Of a stretch of 9,379 nucleotides of DNA, positions 1 through 5,288 are shown piece after piece (positions within the stretch are counted from its first letter, which is position 1; every line of letters starts with the position of its first letter). Source of the stretch: Hyphomicrobiales bacterium. Lineage in GTDB: Bacteria > Pseudomonadota > Alphaproteobacteria > Rhizobiales > Beijerinckiaceae. A program made the position numbers and the translations under genes. The stretch spans positions 1-9,379 of the forward strand of contig JANYDZ010000716.1 in NCBI GenBank assembly GCA_025363375.1, written 5' to 3'. The notes below the pieces were generated by a model. The model was not told the DNA's origin. It worked only from the letters and a program-made list of their open reading frames with translations, and did not search any database.

Positions 1-129
1 GTCAAAAAGATCATCGACGCGGGCGGGCAGTTTCCCGACATCGTCGAGCCGTGGGCCGACACATCCACCAGCACGGGGCGGCTCATGATCGCCGTTCTAG
101 GTGGGCCCGCGGGCGCCGCGTCAATTTGA
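1..129 (+). pseudogene. serine recombinase (resolvase/invertase) catalytic-domain fragment
   Basis: Frame 1 is open from the left edge and reads into a TGA at 127-129. Residues 13-35 (DIVEPWADTSTSTGRLM followed by IAVLGG) match the late part of the resolvase/DNA-invertase N-terminal catalytic domain, where family members carry a D-T-S/T-P/S-T-G-R-L/M block followed by a long helix with an E-R-D/E-L-I-R motif. That helix and the helix-turn-helix DNA-binding domain are absent: after LGG the frame gives six unrelated residues and stops. Intact members continue for about 70 or more residues past this point. The gene is therefore truncated at its 3' end, and its 5' part lies outside the window. 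It cannot encode a working recombinase. The homology is recognised by eye; the exact breakpoint, near 105, is inferred. Confidence 0.75.
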
Positions 130-132
130 CCG

Positions 133-334
133 CTGGAAAAGCGGGGGGACACTCGGCTCGCTCTGCGCGCCGCGCAAATGCGCCGCCAACACCGCCTCGC
201 CGCCGCCGACGCCATCGTCTACGCCACCGCCCTCGCCCACAACGCCGACCTCCCGACACGCCGACCTGCCGACCTGCGACGGGCATTTCAAGGACTTGCC
301 GGGCGTGATCTATTTCGCCAGAACAGGCGAATGA
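133..334 (+). pseudogene. VapC-like PIN-domain toxin remnant (C-terminal half, frameshifted)
   Basis: Frame 1 from about 151 to 252 gives LRAAQMRRQHRLAAADAIVY and then ATALAHNADL. This is the classic second half of a VapC PIN domain: the conserved A-D-A helix carrying an active-site Asp, then the strand that ends in a 'T-C-D' acid. The 'TCDGHFKDLPGVIYFART' ending is also present but sits in frame 2 (about 272-331), ending at TGA 332-334. The frame switch coincides with a 16-bp tandem duplication at 244-275. PIN domains are metal-dependent RNases that act as toxins in VapBC modules. The N-terminal half with the first Asp is missing, and no VapB antitoxin gene is seen. The terminal TGA overlaps the ATG of the next gene (ATGA). 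It is dead as a toxin unless programmed frameshifting occurs, which nothing here suggests. Confidence 0.72.
244..275 (+). repeat. 16-bp tandem duplication inside the PIN-domain remnant
   Basis: Unit 1 (244-259, GCCGACCTCCCGACAC) and unit 2 (260-275, GCCGACCTGCCGACCT) match at 13 of 16 positions and abut exactly. Sixteen bases is not a multiple of three. Deleting one copy restores a single reading frame joining NADL to PTCDGHF, so the duplication is the likely cause of the frameshift in the PIN-domain gene. Confidence 0.8.
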
Positions 335-885
335 GTGCTCCGGAAAAAATCGAAATCCCCGCCTCGCCCCTCGCCATGGCCACCGGCGTGTTCCTGGGCC
401 TTTCCATGACCGCGCTCTCCGGCGCGATGGCGTTGCGCATGAGCGACGACATCAAGCCGGGAAGTCTGCCGCAATTCATGGGTTATGTCGGGCTGATCGC
501 GTTCGGGTTTGGCACGATCTTCATGATCTGGCGGGCGCTCGCCACCAAAGGCCCGGTCGTGACGCTTACCGATTCCGGCGTTACCGATACGCGCATCGCG
601 ACGCAGGAAATCCCCTGGGCCTGCGTGCTCACCATGTCCACATGGCAGGTGCAGCGCCAGAACATTCTTGTTTTCGCCATCGACCCCGCCGTCGAAGCGG
701 GGTTAAGCCTCACGCGCATGGCGCGATGGTCGCGCGAATCCAACAAGCGCCTTGGCGCGGATGGTCTGTGTGTCGCGGCGCGGGGATTGAAAATCGATCA
801 TTTCGCGCTGGCGCAAATGTGTTCGGAGCGGATTATGCGGGCGCGGGTGGAGAAGCCGGGCGACGCAACGGCGCCCACGCCGTGA
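331..885 (+). CDS. STM3941-like two-TM membrane protein, paralogue 1
   Basis: This 184-residue protein has two predicted membrane helices, about residues 14-36 and 48-68, with a short loop between them and a C-terminal soluble domain of about 115 residues. The soluble part starts with 'GPVVTLTDSGV..DTR' and continues with 'QEIPW', 'QRQ' and 'EAGLSLTRMAR.SR..NKR'. The alternating strands and the I-P-W motif resemble the STM3941 family and PH-like membrane-anchored domains; function is unknown. The assignment is from memory of family style. The ATG at 331 was chosen because it gives a short charged N-terminus before the first helix and overlaps the stop of the upstream PIN remnant; the frame stays open upstream only because it runs through that remnant. 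The Shine-Dalgarno is weak (AGG about 4 bases upstream). The gene is followed by a close paralogue with only 2 bp between, so the two almost certainly form one transcription unit. Confidence 0.75.
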   Translation: MSAPEKIEIPASPLAMATGVFLGLSMTALSGAMALRMSDDIKPGSLPQFMGYVGLIAFGFGTIFMIWRALATKGPVVTLTDSGVTDTRIATQEIPWACVLTMSTWQVQRQNILVFAIDPAVEAGLSLTRMARWSRESNKRLGADGLCVAARGLKIDHFALAQMCSERIMRARVEKPGDATAPTP

Positions 886-887
886 CG

Positions 888-1460
888 ATGGAAGCCGCGC
901 CCTTGACGCTCCCCGCCGGCCGTATCGAAATCGAATCCTCCGCCATGCCCGTCCTTATCGGCGCGCTCGCGGGCGCCTTGATGTTTGGCCTTTCGGCCAT
1001 TGTGGCTTTTCGCGACAGCCCCGACGGGCCCAAAAGCAATTTCGTCCTCTTTGCCGGCTATGCGGGCATGGTCGTCGCGGCGCTGGCGAGCGCGCGTCAT
1101 TTCTGGCGCGCCTCGCGGAGCCAAGGGCCAATCCTCATTCTCAGCGAAACCGGCCTGCGCGACACGCGGCTGGCGGCGCAGGAAATCCCGTGGGCGGGCA
1201 TCTACAGCCTGGCCACCTGGGATTTTCAGCGGCAAAAATCGCTGGTGCTGTCGGTGGATCCGGATATCGAGGCGGGCTTGTCTCTCACCCGCATGGCGCG
1301 CCTCTCGCGCATCGTTAACAAGCGTTACGGCGCGCAGGGGCTCTGCGTCGGCGTAGCAGGCCTGCGGATTGATCACGAGAGTTTGGCAATGCTCTGCGCG
1401 GACCGGATCGCGAGGGCGCATGCGGGGGAAATCCCGTCAATCGCGAACCCCGCCCCATAG
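888..1460 (+). CDS. STM3941-like two-TM membrane protein, paralogue 2
   Basis: This 190-residue protein is a tandem paralogue of the preceding gene. Predicted membrane helices lie at about residues 20-41 and 52-73, followed by a soluble domain beginning 'GPILILSETGLRDTR'. Blocks shared with paralogue 1 include 'QEIPWA', 'W..QRQ', 'EAGLSLTRMAR.SR', 'NKR.GA.GLCV', 'GL.IDH' and a terminal 'C..RI.RA'. The conserved C-terminal domain against diverged helices suggests an old duplication with a retained soluble function. The ATG at 888 is 2 bp after the upstream stop. A GTG at 882 overlapping that stop is an equally possible start that adds two residues. No clear ribosome binding site is visible, so translational coupling to paralogue 1 is likely. 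The pair may form a hetero-oligomer in the inner membrane; this is inference. No biochemical role can be assigned. Confidence 0.75.
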   Translation: MEAAPLTLPAGRIEIESSAMPVLIGALAGALMFGLSAIVAFRDSPDGPKSNFVLFAGYAGMVVAALASARHFWRASRSQGPILILSETGLRDTRLAAQEIPWAGIYSLATWDFQRQKSLVLSVDPDIEAGLSLTRMARLSRIVNKRYGAQGLCVGVAGLRIDHESLAMLCADRIARAHAGEIPSIANPAP

Positions 1461-1594
1461 ACCTGGAGGCCCTGCGCGGTTTGACCGACGCCATGCCCGA
1501 CAAGAAACGCGCCGGCGCCGCGACGCCTTTGGGTCTTGCCGCGCGGCTTGTGTGAGACGCGCGCTTTGCCGCCGACTCAGCTAATGTCGATGCC

Positions 1595-2641
1595 ATGACC
1601 AATCTGCCCACCCGCCTCGTCTCCCCGGAAAAACGCGGGGACGACACCGACACGTCCCTGCGCCCGCTGACCCTCGTCGATTTCACGGGGCAGGAAGCCG
1701 CGCGCAAAAATCTGAAGGTCTTCATCGAGGCGGCGAAGGCGCGCGGCGAGGCGCTGGATCACGTGCTGTTCGTGGGGCCGCCCGGCCTTGGCAAAACCAC
1801 GCTGGCGCAGATTGTCGCGCGCGAGCTTGGCGTCAACTTCCGCTCGACTTCGGGCCCCGTCATCGCCAAGGCGGGCGATCTTGCGGCGCAGCTCACCAAT
1901 CTTGAAGAACGCGACGTGCTCTTCATCGATGAAATCCACCGGCTCAATCCGGCGGTGGAGGAAATTCTCTATCCCGCCATGGAGGATTTTCAGCTCGATC
2001 TCATCATCGGCGAAGGCCCCGCCGCGCGCTCGGTGAAAATCGATCTGGCGAAATTTACGCTGGTGGGCGCCACCACCCGCGCGGGCCTGTTGACGACGCC
2101 GTTGCGCGACCGTTTCGGCATCCCCATCCGCCTGAATTTTTACACCGTCGCGGAATTGCAGAGCATCGTCGCGCGGGGCGCGCGCGTGCTTGGCGTGCCC
2201 ATGAGCGAGGACGGCGCCAACGAGATCGCCAAACGCGCCCGCGGCACGCCGCGCATCGCCGGGCGCCTGCTGCGCCGCGTGCGCGATTTCGCCATCGTCG
2301 ACAACGATCCCTCCATCACCCGCGCCGTCGCCGACAAGGCGCTGAAGCTGCTCGACGTCGACGCCATCGGCCTTGATGTCATGGACCGCCGCTATCTCGT
2401 GATGATCGCCGAGAATTTCGGCGGCGGCCCGGTGGGAATTGAAACGATTGCGGCGGCCCTGTCCGAGCCGCGCGACGCCATCGAGGATATTATCGAGCCG
2501 TTTTTGTTGCAGCAGGGTTTTTTGCAACGCACGCCGCGCGGGCGGCTTTTGACGACAAACGCGTTCCGGCATTTGGGGATGGCCGAGCCGAAGCGCGAGG
2601 CGGCGCAGTTCGGGTTGTTCGGGGATGAGGGGGACGCCTGA
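1595..2641 (+). CDS. ruvB: Holliday junction branch migration ATPase RuvB
   Basis: RuvB is the hexameric AAA+ motor that pulls DNA through RuvA-bound Holliday junctions so that RuvC can cut them, in recombinational repair. All expected elements are present in 348 residues: Walker A GPPGLGKT (61-68), Walker B with DEIH (112-115), sensor 1 GATTRAG (158-164), the arginine finger region LRDRFG (170-175, R171), sensor 2 GTPRIAGRLLRRVRD (217-231), and a C-terminal winged helix with the GGGPVG..T block (276-284) and TPRGR (313-317). Length is normal for the family. ATG 1595 fits the usual N-terminus; no strong Shine-Dalgarno is seen. Neither ruvC nor ruvA precedes it: the 134 bp upstream (1461-1594) hold only an unconvincing 20-codon ORF (1493-1555). 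ruvB therefore probably has its own promoter or reads through from the membrane-protein pair. The gene appears intact. Confidence 0.98.
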   Translation: MTNLPTRLVSPEKRGDDTDTSLRPLTLVDFTGQEAARKNLKVFIEAAKARGEALDHVLFVGPPGLGKTTLAQIVARELGVNFRSTSGPVIAKAGDLAAQLTNLEERDVLFIDEIHRLNPAVEEILYPAMEDFQLDLIIGEGPAARSVKIDLAKFTLVGATTRAGLLTTPLRDRFGIPIRLNFYTVAELQSIVARGARVLGVPMSEDGANEIAKRARGTPRIAGRLLRRVRDFAIVDNDPSITRAVADKALKLLDVDAIGLDVMDRRYLVMIAENFGGGPVGIETIAAALSEPRDAIEDIIEPFLLQQGFLQRTPRGRLLTTNAFRHLGMAEPKREAAQFGLFGDEGDA

Positions 2642-2672
2642 AACATCATGTCAGAATTCCCCTGCATCGGCC

Positions 2673-2699
2673 GCGCGCGCCGAAAACCTGGACGCGCGC
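2673..2699. terminator. GC-rich stem-loop between convergent genes (possible terminator)
   Basis: GCGCGCG at 2673-2679 pairs perfectly with CGCGCGC at 2693-2699 across a 13-base loop. It lies 31 bp after the ruvB stop, and the secreted-protein operon ends at 2824 pointing towards it. No T-run follows the stem directly; the nearest T-rich stretch (GATTTTCTC) is about 14 bases beyond. It could help end transcription from either side, but it is not a textbook intrinsic terminator. The rest of the 182-bp gap (2642-2823) shows nothing recognisable. Confidence 0.3.
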
Positions 2700-2823
2700 T
2701 CGGTGGTCTCCTGATTTTCTCTACAATCGATTCCGAAGCGGTTCGAATTGCGCGTGTGATCGACGGACGCCGCGATCCTGACGCCGGATGCAAACGCTGA
2801 CCGTCGAGCTTGAACCTGCCCGC

Positions 2824-3666
2824 CTACCGCCCCCCGCCAAAATGCTTCAAATCCGGCGCCGGCTGTCCCTTGCGCGTCGGCATCAGCAATCCATCGGCGT
2901 CGAGATAATAGGGCTCCTTGCCGATCCGGATCTGATGATCGTCCTCCGAGCAAATGATTTCGCGCCAGACGGGATCGGCCATGCGGTAATAGGTCCGGTT
3001 GACGGTCCAGGGGCGCGTCAGCGCGGTGTCAAAGACGGTGGTTTGATTGAGCAGGATGCCGGGCTTCTCCCTGTCGAGCGAAATGCGCTCATGCACCACC
3101 ACCTTGCCGTCCTTGTGAAAGGGAATGCCGCTCGAATCGTAGGCGTGCGGTCCCTTCATGGCGCGCGTCTCGACAACAAGCGTGTCGTATTCGCCGGGTT
3201 TTTGCGTCGCTTCCCACTTGCCGATGGAATAGCCCGTGAAGGCCGGTTCGATGTCGTCGGGCCATTTGCGCCCGTCCGTGAAAATGCGCCGCACTTCGAG
3301 GACGGGGCCGTCTTGAATGACGTAGGTCGTCTTCGGCGTGATGACCGCCTCAAAGCCGAGGCCGTAGCTGACCATCATGCGCGGCATGCCCGGCGGCAGG
3401 CACTCGGAGGTCGGGTTGTTGCCTTGCCCGCCGTCGGCGACATTCGCGAGGCTTTCTTCCCAGATTTTTTGATATTCCGCGTTGAGTGGTGGATTTTGTC
3501 CGCGGCCCTGCGGCCTGGCTGGATCGAAGATCGCGTTGGTGCGCCGCAGCCAGGCGCCGCTCCAGTCGGGGTATCTGGCCTCCTGCGCCAGGCTCGCGCC
3601 CACAAAACCCGCCCAGAAAACCAAACCGAGGAACCCGGCTCGCGACGCGACGTTTCGATTCAACAC
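2824..3666 (-). CDS. exported protein of an uncharacterised family, paralogue 2 (operon gene 3)
   Basis: With the GTG at 3666 as start the protein has 280 residues. It has a Sec-type signal peptide: basic N-region (R4, R9), hydrophobic core about 11-25, cleavage likely after SLA-Q near residue 28. The mature part begins EARYPDWSGAW and carries conserved blocks: 'FDPARP' (47-52), 'PPLN.EYQK' (59-67), 'GGQGNNP' (79-85), 'PPGMPRM' (91-97), 'VRRIFTDGR.WP' (125-136), 'AFTGYSIG.WE' (142-152), 'YDTLVVETRA' (160-169), 'AYDSSG.PFHKD' (175-186), 'ALTRPW' (215-220) and 'LDADG' (255-259). C89 and C239 are conserved in the paralogue and could form a disulfide. I recognise this as a family common in Alphaproteobacteria with YPDWSGxW starts, but I know of no function for it. 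It is the last gene of the minus-strand operon, 61 bp after paralogue 1. A TTG at 3699 would add 11 residues but has no ribosome binding site and spoils the signal peptide. Confidence 0.85.
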   Translation of the reverse strand: MLNRNVASRAGFLGLVFWAGFVGASLAQEARYPDWSGAWLRRTNAIFDPARPQGRGQNPPLNAEYQKIWEESLANVADGGQGNNPTSECLPPGMPRMMVSYGLGFEAVITPKTTYVIQDGPVLEVRRIFTDGRKWPDDIEPAFTGYSIGKWEATQKPGEYDTLVVETRAMKGPHAYDSSGIPFHKDGKVVVHERISLDREKPGILLNQTTVFDTALTRPWTVNRTYYRMADPVWREIICSEDDHQIRIGKEPYYLDADGLLMPTRKGQPAPDLKHFGGGR

Positions 3667-3671
3667 GGGGG

Positions 3672-3677
3672 CTCTCC
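3672..3677 (-). promoter_or_regulatory. Shine-Dalgarno deciding a GTG start
   Basis: On the minus strand GGAGAG lies five bases before the GTG at 3664-3666. This favours GTG over the upstream TTG at 3699 and makes the product 280 residues, one short of its 281-residue paralogue, with the two proteins aligning at a constant offset of one residue. Confidence 0.75.
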
Positions 3678-3680
3678 ATG

Positions 3681-3713
3681 ATTTCGGGCGAAACGCCAAT
3701 TTCAGGCGAAACG
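3681..3713. repeat. two 15-bp direct repeats, each a TTTC-N4-GAAA dyad, in the intergenic spacer
   Basis: ATTTCGGGCGAAACG (3681-3695) and ATTTCAGGCGAAACG (3699-3713) differ at one base and are spaced 18 bp apart. Each copy contains TTTC-N4-GAAA, a short inverted repeat. They fill much of the 61-bp gap between the two exported-protein paralogues. They might be a repeated operator or RNA-processing element, or simply a local duplication. Function is unproven. Confidence 0.6.
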
Positions 3714-3727
3714 TTATGGCTTCGCGG

Positions 3728-4573
3728 CTATTTTGCGGGCGGAAAATTCTTCAAAACCGGCGGCGGCTGGCCCCGGCGCGTCGGCGTGAGGAAGCCGTCG
3801 GCGTCGAGAAAATAATGCTCGCCTTGAATCTTGACCTGATGCTCGTCCTCGCCGCAGGTCGTCTCCTGCCAGATCGGTTGGCGCTTGCGGTGATAGGTCC
3901 GGTTGACGCTCCACGGACGCGTCAGCGCCTTGTCGTGCGTGGTGACTTCGTCGCGCAAAATGTCGGGATTGGCTCTGTCGAGGCTGATCCGCTCGAACAC
4001 CAGTGTCGAATTGTCCTTGTGAAACGGCATGCCGCTGGAATCGTAGGCGCGCGGCCCTTTGACGGCGCGCGTCTCGACGACAAGCGTGTCGTATACACCC
4101 GGCTCGCGCGCGGCCTCCCACCTGCCGATGGAATAGCCGGTGAAGGCGGGTTCAATGTCCTTCGGCCAGGCGCGTCCGTCCGTAAAGATTCGCCGCACCT
4201 GCATCATGGGTTCGCCGAGGATCACATAGGTGACATCAGGCGTGACGATGAATTCGAGCCCGACGCCATAGCCGATCGTCATGCGCGGCATGCCCGGCGG
4301 CACGCAGGCCGCCATGGGATTGTTGCCTTGCCCGCCAGCGGCCTGATCGGCGACGCTTTTTTCGAAAACTTTCTGGTACTCTTCGTTGAGCGGCGGCGCC
4401 TGCGGCAACCCTGCCGGCCTGGCGGGATCAAAAGTGCCGGCTTCGCGCCGCACCCAGGCGCCTGTCCAGTCCGGGTATCTGGCGTCGGCGGCGCATGCGC
4501 TGTTCGCGAACCCCGCGCCCGACGCGATCACGAAGAGGCAAGCTCTCAACGAGCCCGCCCATTGCCCGGACAT
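3728..4573 (-). CDS. exported protein of an uncharacterised family, paralogue 1 (operon gene 2)
   Basis: This 281-residue protein has a signal peptide with R10, a hydrophobic stretch about 11-25, and an A-x-A cleavage site at ACA-AD (27-30). The mature part starts ADARYPDWTGAW and aligns without internal gaps to the downstream paralogue, well over half identical by eye. Shared features include FDPARP, GGQGNNP, PPGMPRM, VRRIFTDGR, AFTGYSIG, YDTLVVETRA, YDSSG.PFHKD, ALTRPW and FLDADG, plus two conserved cysteines (C90, C240). The many aromatic and glycine residues and alternating strands suggest a beta-rich periplasmic domain; this is inference. The ATG at 4573 is preceded by AGGGAG with seven bases between. 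It lies 31 bp after the DUF6152 gene on the same strand, so co-transcription is likely. The function is unknown; joint conservation with a DUF6152 protein points to a shared envelope role. Confidence 0.85.
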   Translation of the reverse strand: MSGQWAGSLRACLFVIASGAGFANSACAADARYPDWTGAWVRREAGTFDPARPAGLPQAPPLNEEYQKVFEKSVADQAAGGQGNNPMAACVPPGMPRMTIGYGVGLEFIVTPDVTYVILGEPMMQVRRIFTDGRAWPKDIEPAFTGYSIGRWEAAREPGVYDTLVVETRAVKGPRAYDSSGMPFHKDNSTLVFERISLDRANPDILRDEVTTHDKALTRPWSVNRTYHRKRQPIWQETTCGEDEHQVKIQGEHYFLDADGFLTPTRRGQPPPVLKNFPPAK

Positions 4574-4604
4574 TGCCCCACTCCCTGTCTGACCGCTTTG
4601 AATG

Positions 4605-5021
4605 TCAGTGCTTGACCGGCAGCGGCGAACCGTCCCTGTAGTAGGTGGTCTCGATGTCCCAGGCGCCGCCGGGCGCGCCGCTGCGCAGCGGCCTGACCTT
4701 GATCTTGAGTTGATCGCCCGGCTTGATGGTGCTGCTGGTCAATCCCGCGCGCACCAGCGCGCTTGGACTTCCCCCTTCCAGGCTCCAGGTTGTCGTCTCG
4801 CCCTTCTCGTCCTTCACCTCCAGCACGATAAACGTGTGCGGATTTGTGTATTTGAACTCGCGCAATGTCCCGACGAGGTCGATCGGATTATCGCTGTCGA
4901 ACATCGCGAAGGAATGATGGGCGAGCAGGGGGCCCGGACCCGCCGTCGCCAACATCGCGGCGAAAACGCTCAATGCCCTGCAACCGACGCGCGCGCGGGG
5001 TGCAATGATCCGGTCGTTCAT
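4605..5021 (-). CDS. DUF6152 family exported protein (operon gene 1)
   Basis: This 138-residue protein has an N-terminal signal peptide: arginines at 4, 9, 11 and 15, hydrophobic core about 16-33, cleavage likely after LLA at 34. The mature form then begins HHSFAMFD (35-42). The HHSF start followed by 'G.L.EF.YTNPH' (51-62), 'W.LE' (79-82), 'L.RAGL' (89-94), 'GD.L.I.V.PLR.G' (102-115) and a terminal hydrophobic strand is the DUF6152 pattern. It is probably a small beta-barrel-like periplasmic domain. The paired histidines exposed at the mature N-terminus could bind metal (inference). The ATG at 5021 is preceded by AGGAG eight bases upstream. It is the first gene of the three-gene minus-strand operon. 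The family has no established biochemical function that I know of. Confidence 0.85.
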   Translation of the reverse strand: MNDRIIAPRARVGCRALSVFAAMLATAGPGPLLAHHSFAMFDSDNPIDLVGTLREFKYTNPHTFIVLEVKDEKGETTTWSLEGGSPSALVRAGLTSSTIKPGDQLKIKVRPLRSGAPGGAWDIETTYYRDGSPLPVKH

Positions 5022-5096
5022 CTGGTCGTCTCCTATTCCCTGGTAAAAATGGTCAGGCCGCTTCGCCCGCCGCCGATTCCGGCGATTTATACCGAT

Positions 5097-5124
5097 GCTA
5101 TACCCAATCGCGCCCCGCCTTCAA
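5097..5124 (-). promoter_or_regulatory. candidate sigma-70-type promoter of the DUF6152 operon
   Basis: On the minus strand TTGAAG (5119-5124) and TATAGC (5097-5102) are separated by 16 bases, and the -10 lies about 75 bases before the DUF6152 start. Each hexamer matches consensus at four of six positions. The predicted leader contains a small perfect hairpin, CGCCG-ATTC-CGGCG on the plus strand (5071-5084). Position is good but the match is moderate. Confidence 0.4.
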
Positions 5125-5148
5125 CCTTCTTGGCGGACCTTATTAGCG

Positions 5149-5185
5149 GGCCGGTGTTAACCCGACCGTAACCGGAATGACGGCC
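5149..5185. repeat. inverted repeat in the divergent intergenic region
   Basis: GGCCG (5149-5153) and CGGCC (5181-5185) form the outer arms, and CCGGT (5151-5155) and ACCGG (5171-5175) form an alternative inner pairing. A GTTAAC palindrome lies between them (5156-5161). It sits between the divergent promoters of the DUF6152 operon and the metallophosphoesterase gene, a natural place for a shared operator. It could also be chance in GC-rich DNA. Confidence 0.35.
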
Positions 5186-5215
5186 TTAATGGGCGCGTTT
5201 TGATCGGCGTGGCGC

Positions 5216-5243
5216 TTGTCGGTCAACGAAGAATACCCATATT
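5216..5243 (+). promoter_or_regulatory. weak candidate promoter for the metallophosphoesterase-ybgC unit
   Basis: TTGTCG (5216-5221) and CATATT (5238-5243) are separated by 16 bases, about 45 bases before the TTG start. Each matches four of six consensus positions. It is the best candidate in the region but weak. Confidence 0.25.
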
Positions 5244-5277
5244 TCCCCGCATGCGCCTCCTGTCGGCTGCGATTTCC

Positions 5278-5282
5278 GGAGA
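5278..5282 (+). promoter_or_regulatory. Shine-Dalgarno deciding a TTG start
   Basis: GGAGA lies six bases before the TTG at 5289. No in-frame ATG exists upstream, and the next in-frame ATG (5316) would remove the twin-arginine motif, so TTG is the probable start of the metallophosphoesterase. Confidence 0.75.
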
Positions 5283-5288
5283 CATCCT

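Noticed and set aside
1493..1555. 20-codon ORF (MPDKKRAGAATPLGLAARLV) before ruvB
   Set aside because: It is too short, has no clear Shine-Dalgarno site and no recognisable relative; chance is more likely.
1577..2572. 331-codon antisense ORF over ruvB
   Set aside because: It is a GC-rich mirror frame; its product is rich in R, A, D and H with no domain, and ruvB explains the region fully.
2735..2760. tRNA-like T-arm (GGTTCGAAT) between ruvB and the secreted operon
   Set aside because: The flanking bases do not pair as a T stem and no anticodon arm, acceptor stem or CCA end can be built.
2788..3681. 297-codon plus-strand ORF opposite exported paralogue 2
   Set aside because: Same shadow effect; it shows no conserved family features. 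Its similarity to the next plus-strand ORF only mirrors the paralogy of the real genes.
4560..4578. repeat of CATTGCCC at the start of exported paralogue 1
   Set aside because: Two 8-bp copies overlapping a start codon are too short to carry meaning in this composition.
3482..4615. 377-codon plus-strand ORF across the two exported-protein genes
   Set aside because: It runs antisense to two clear paralogues with signal peptides, and is arginine- and alanine-rich without motifs.
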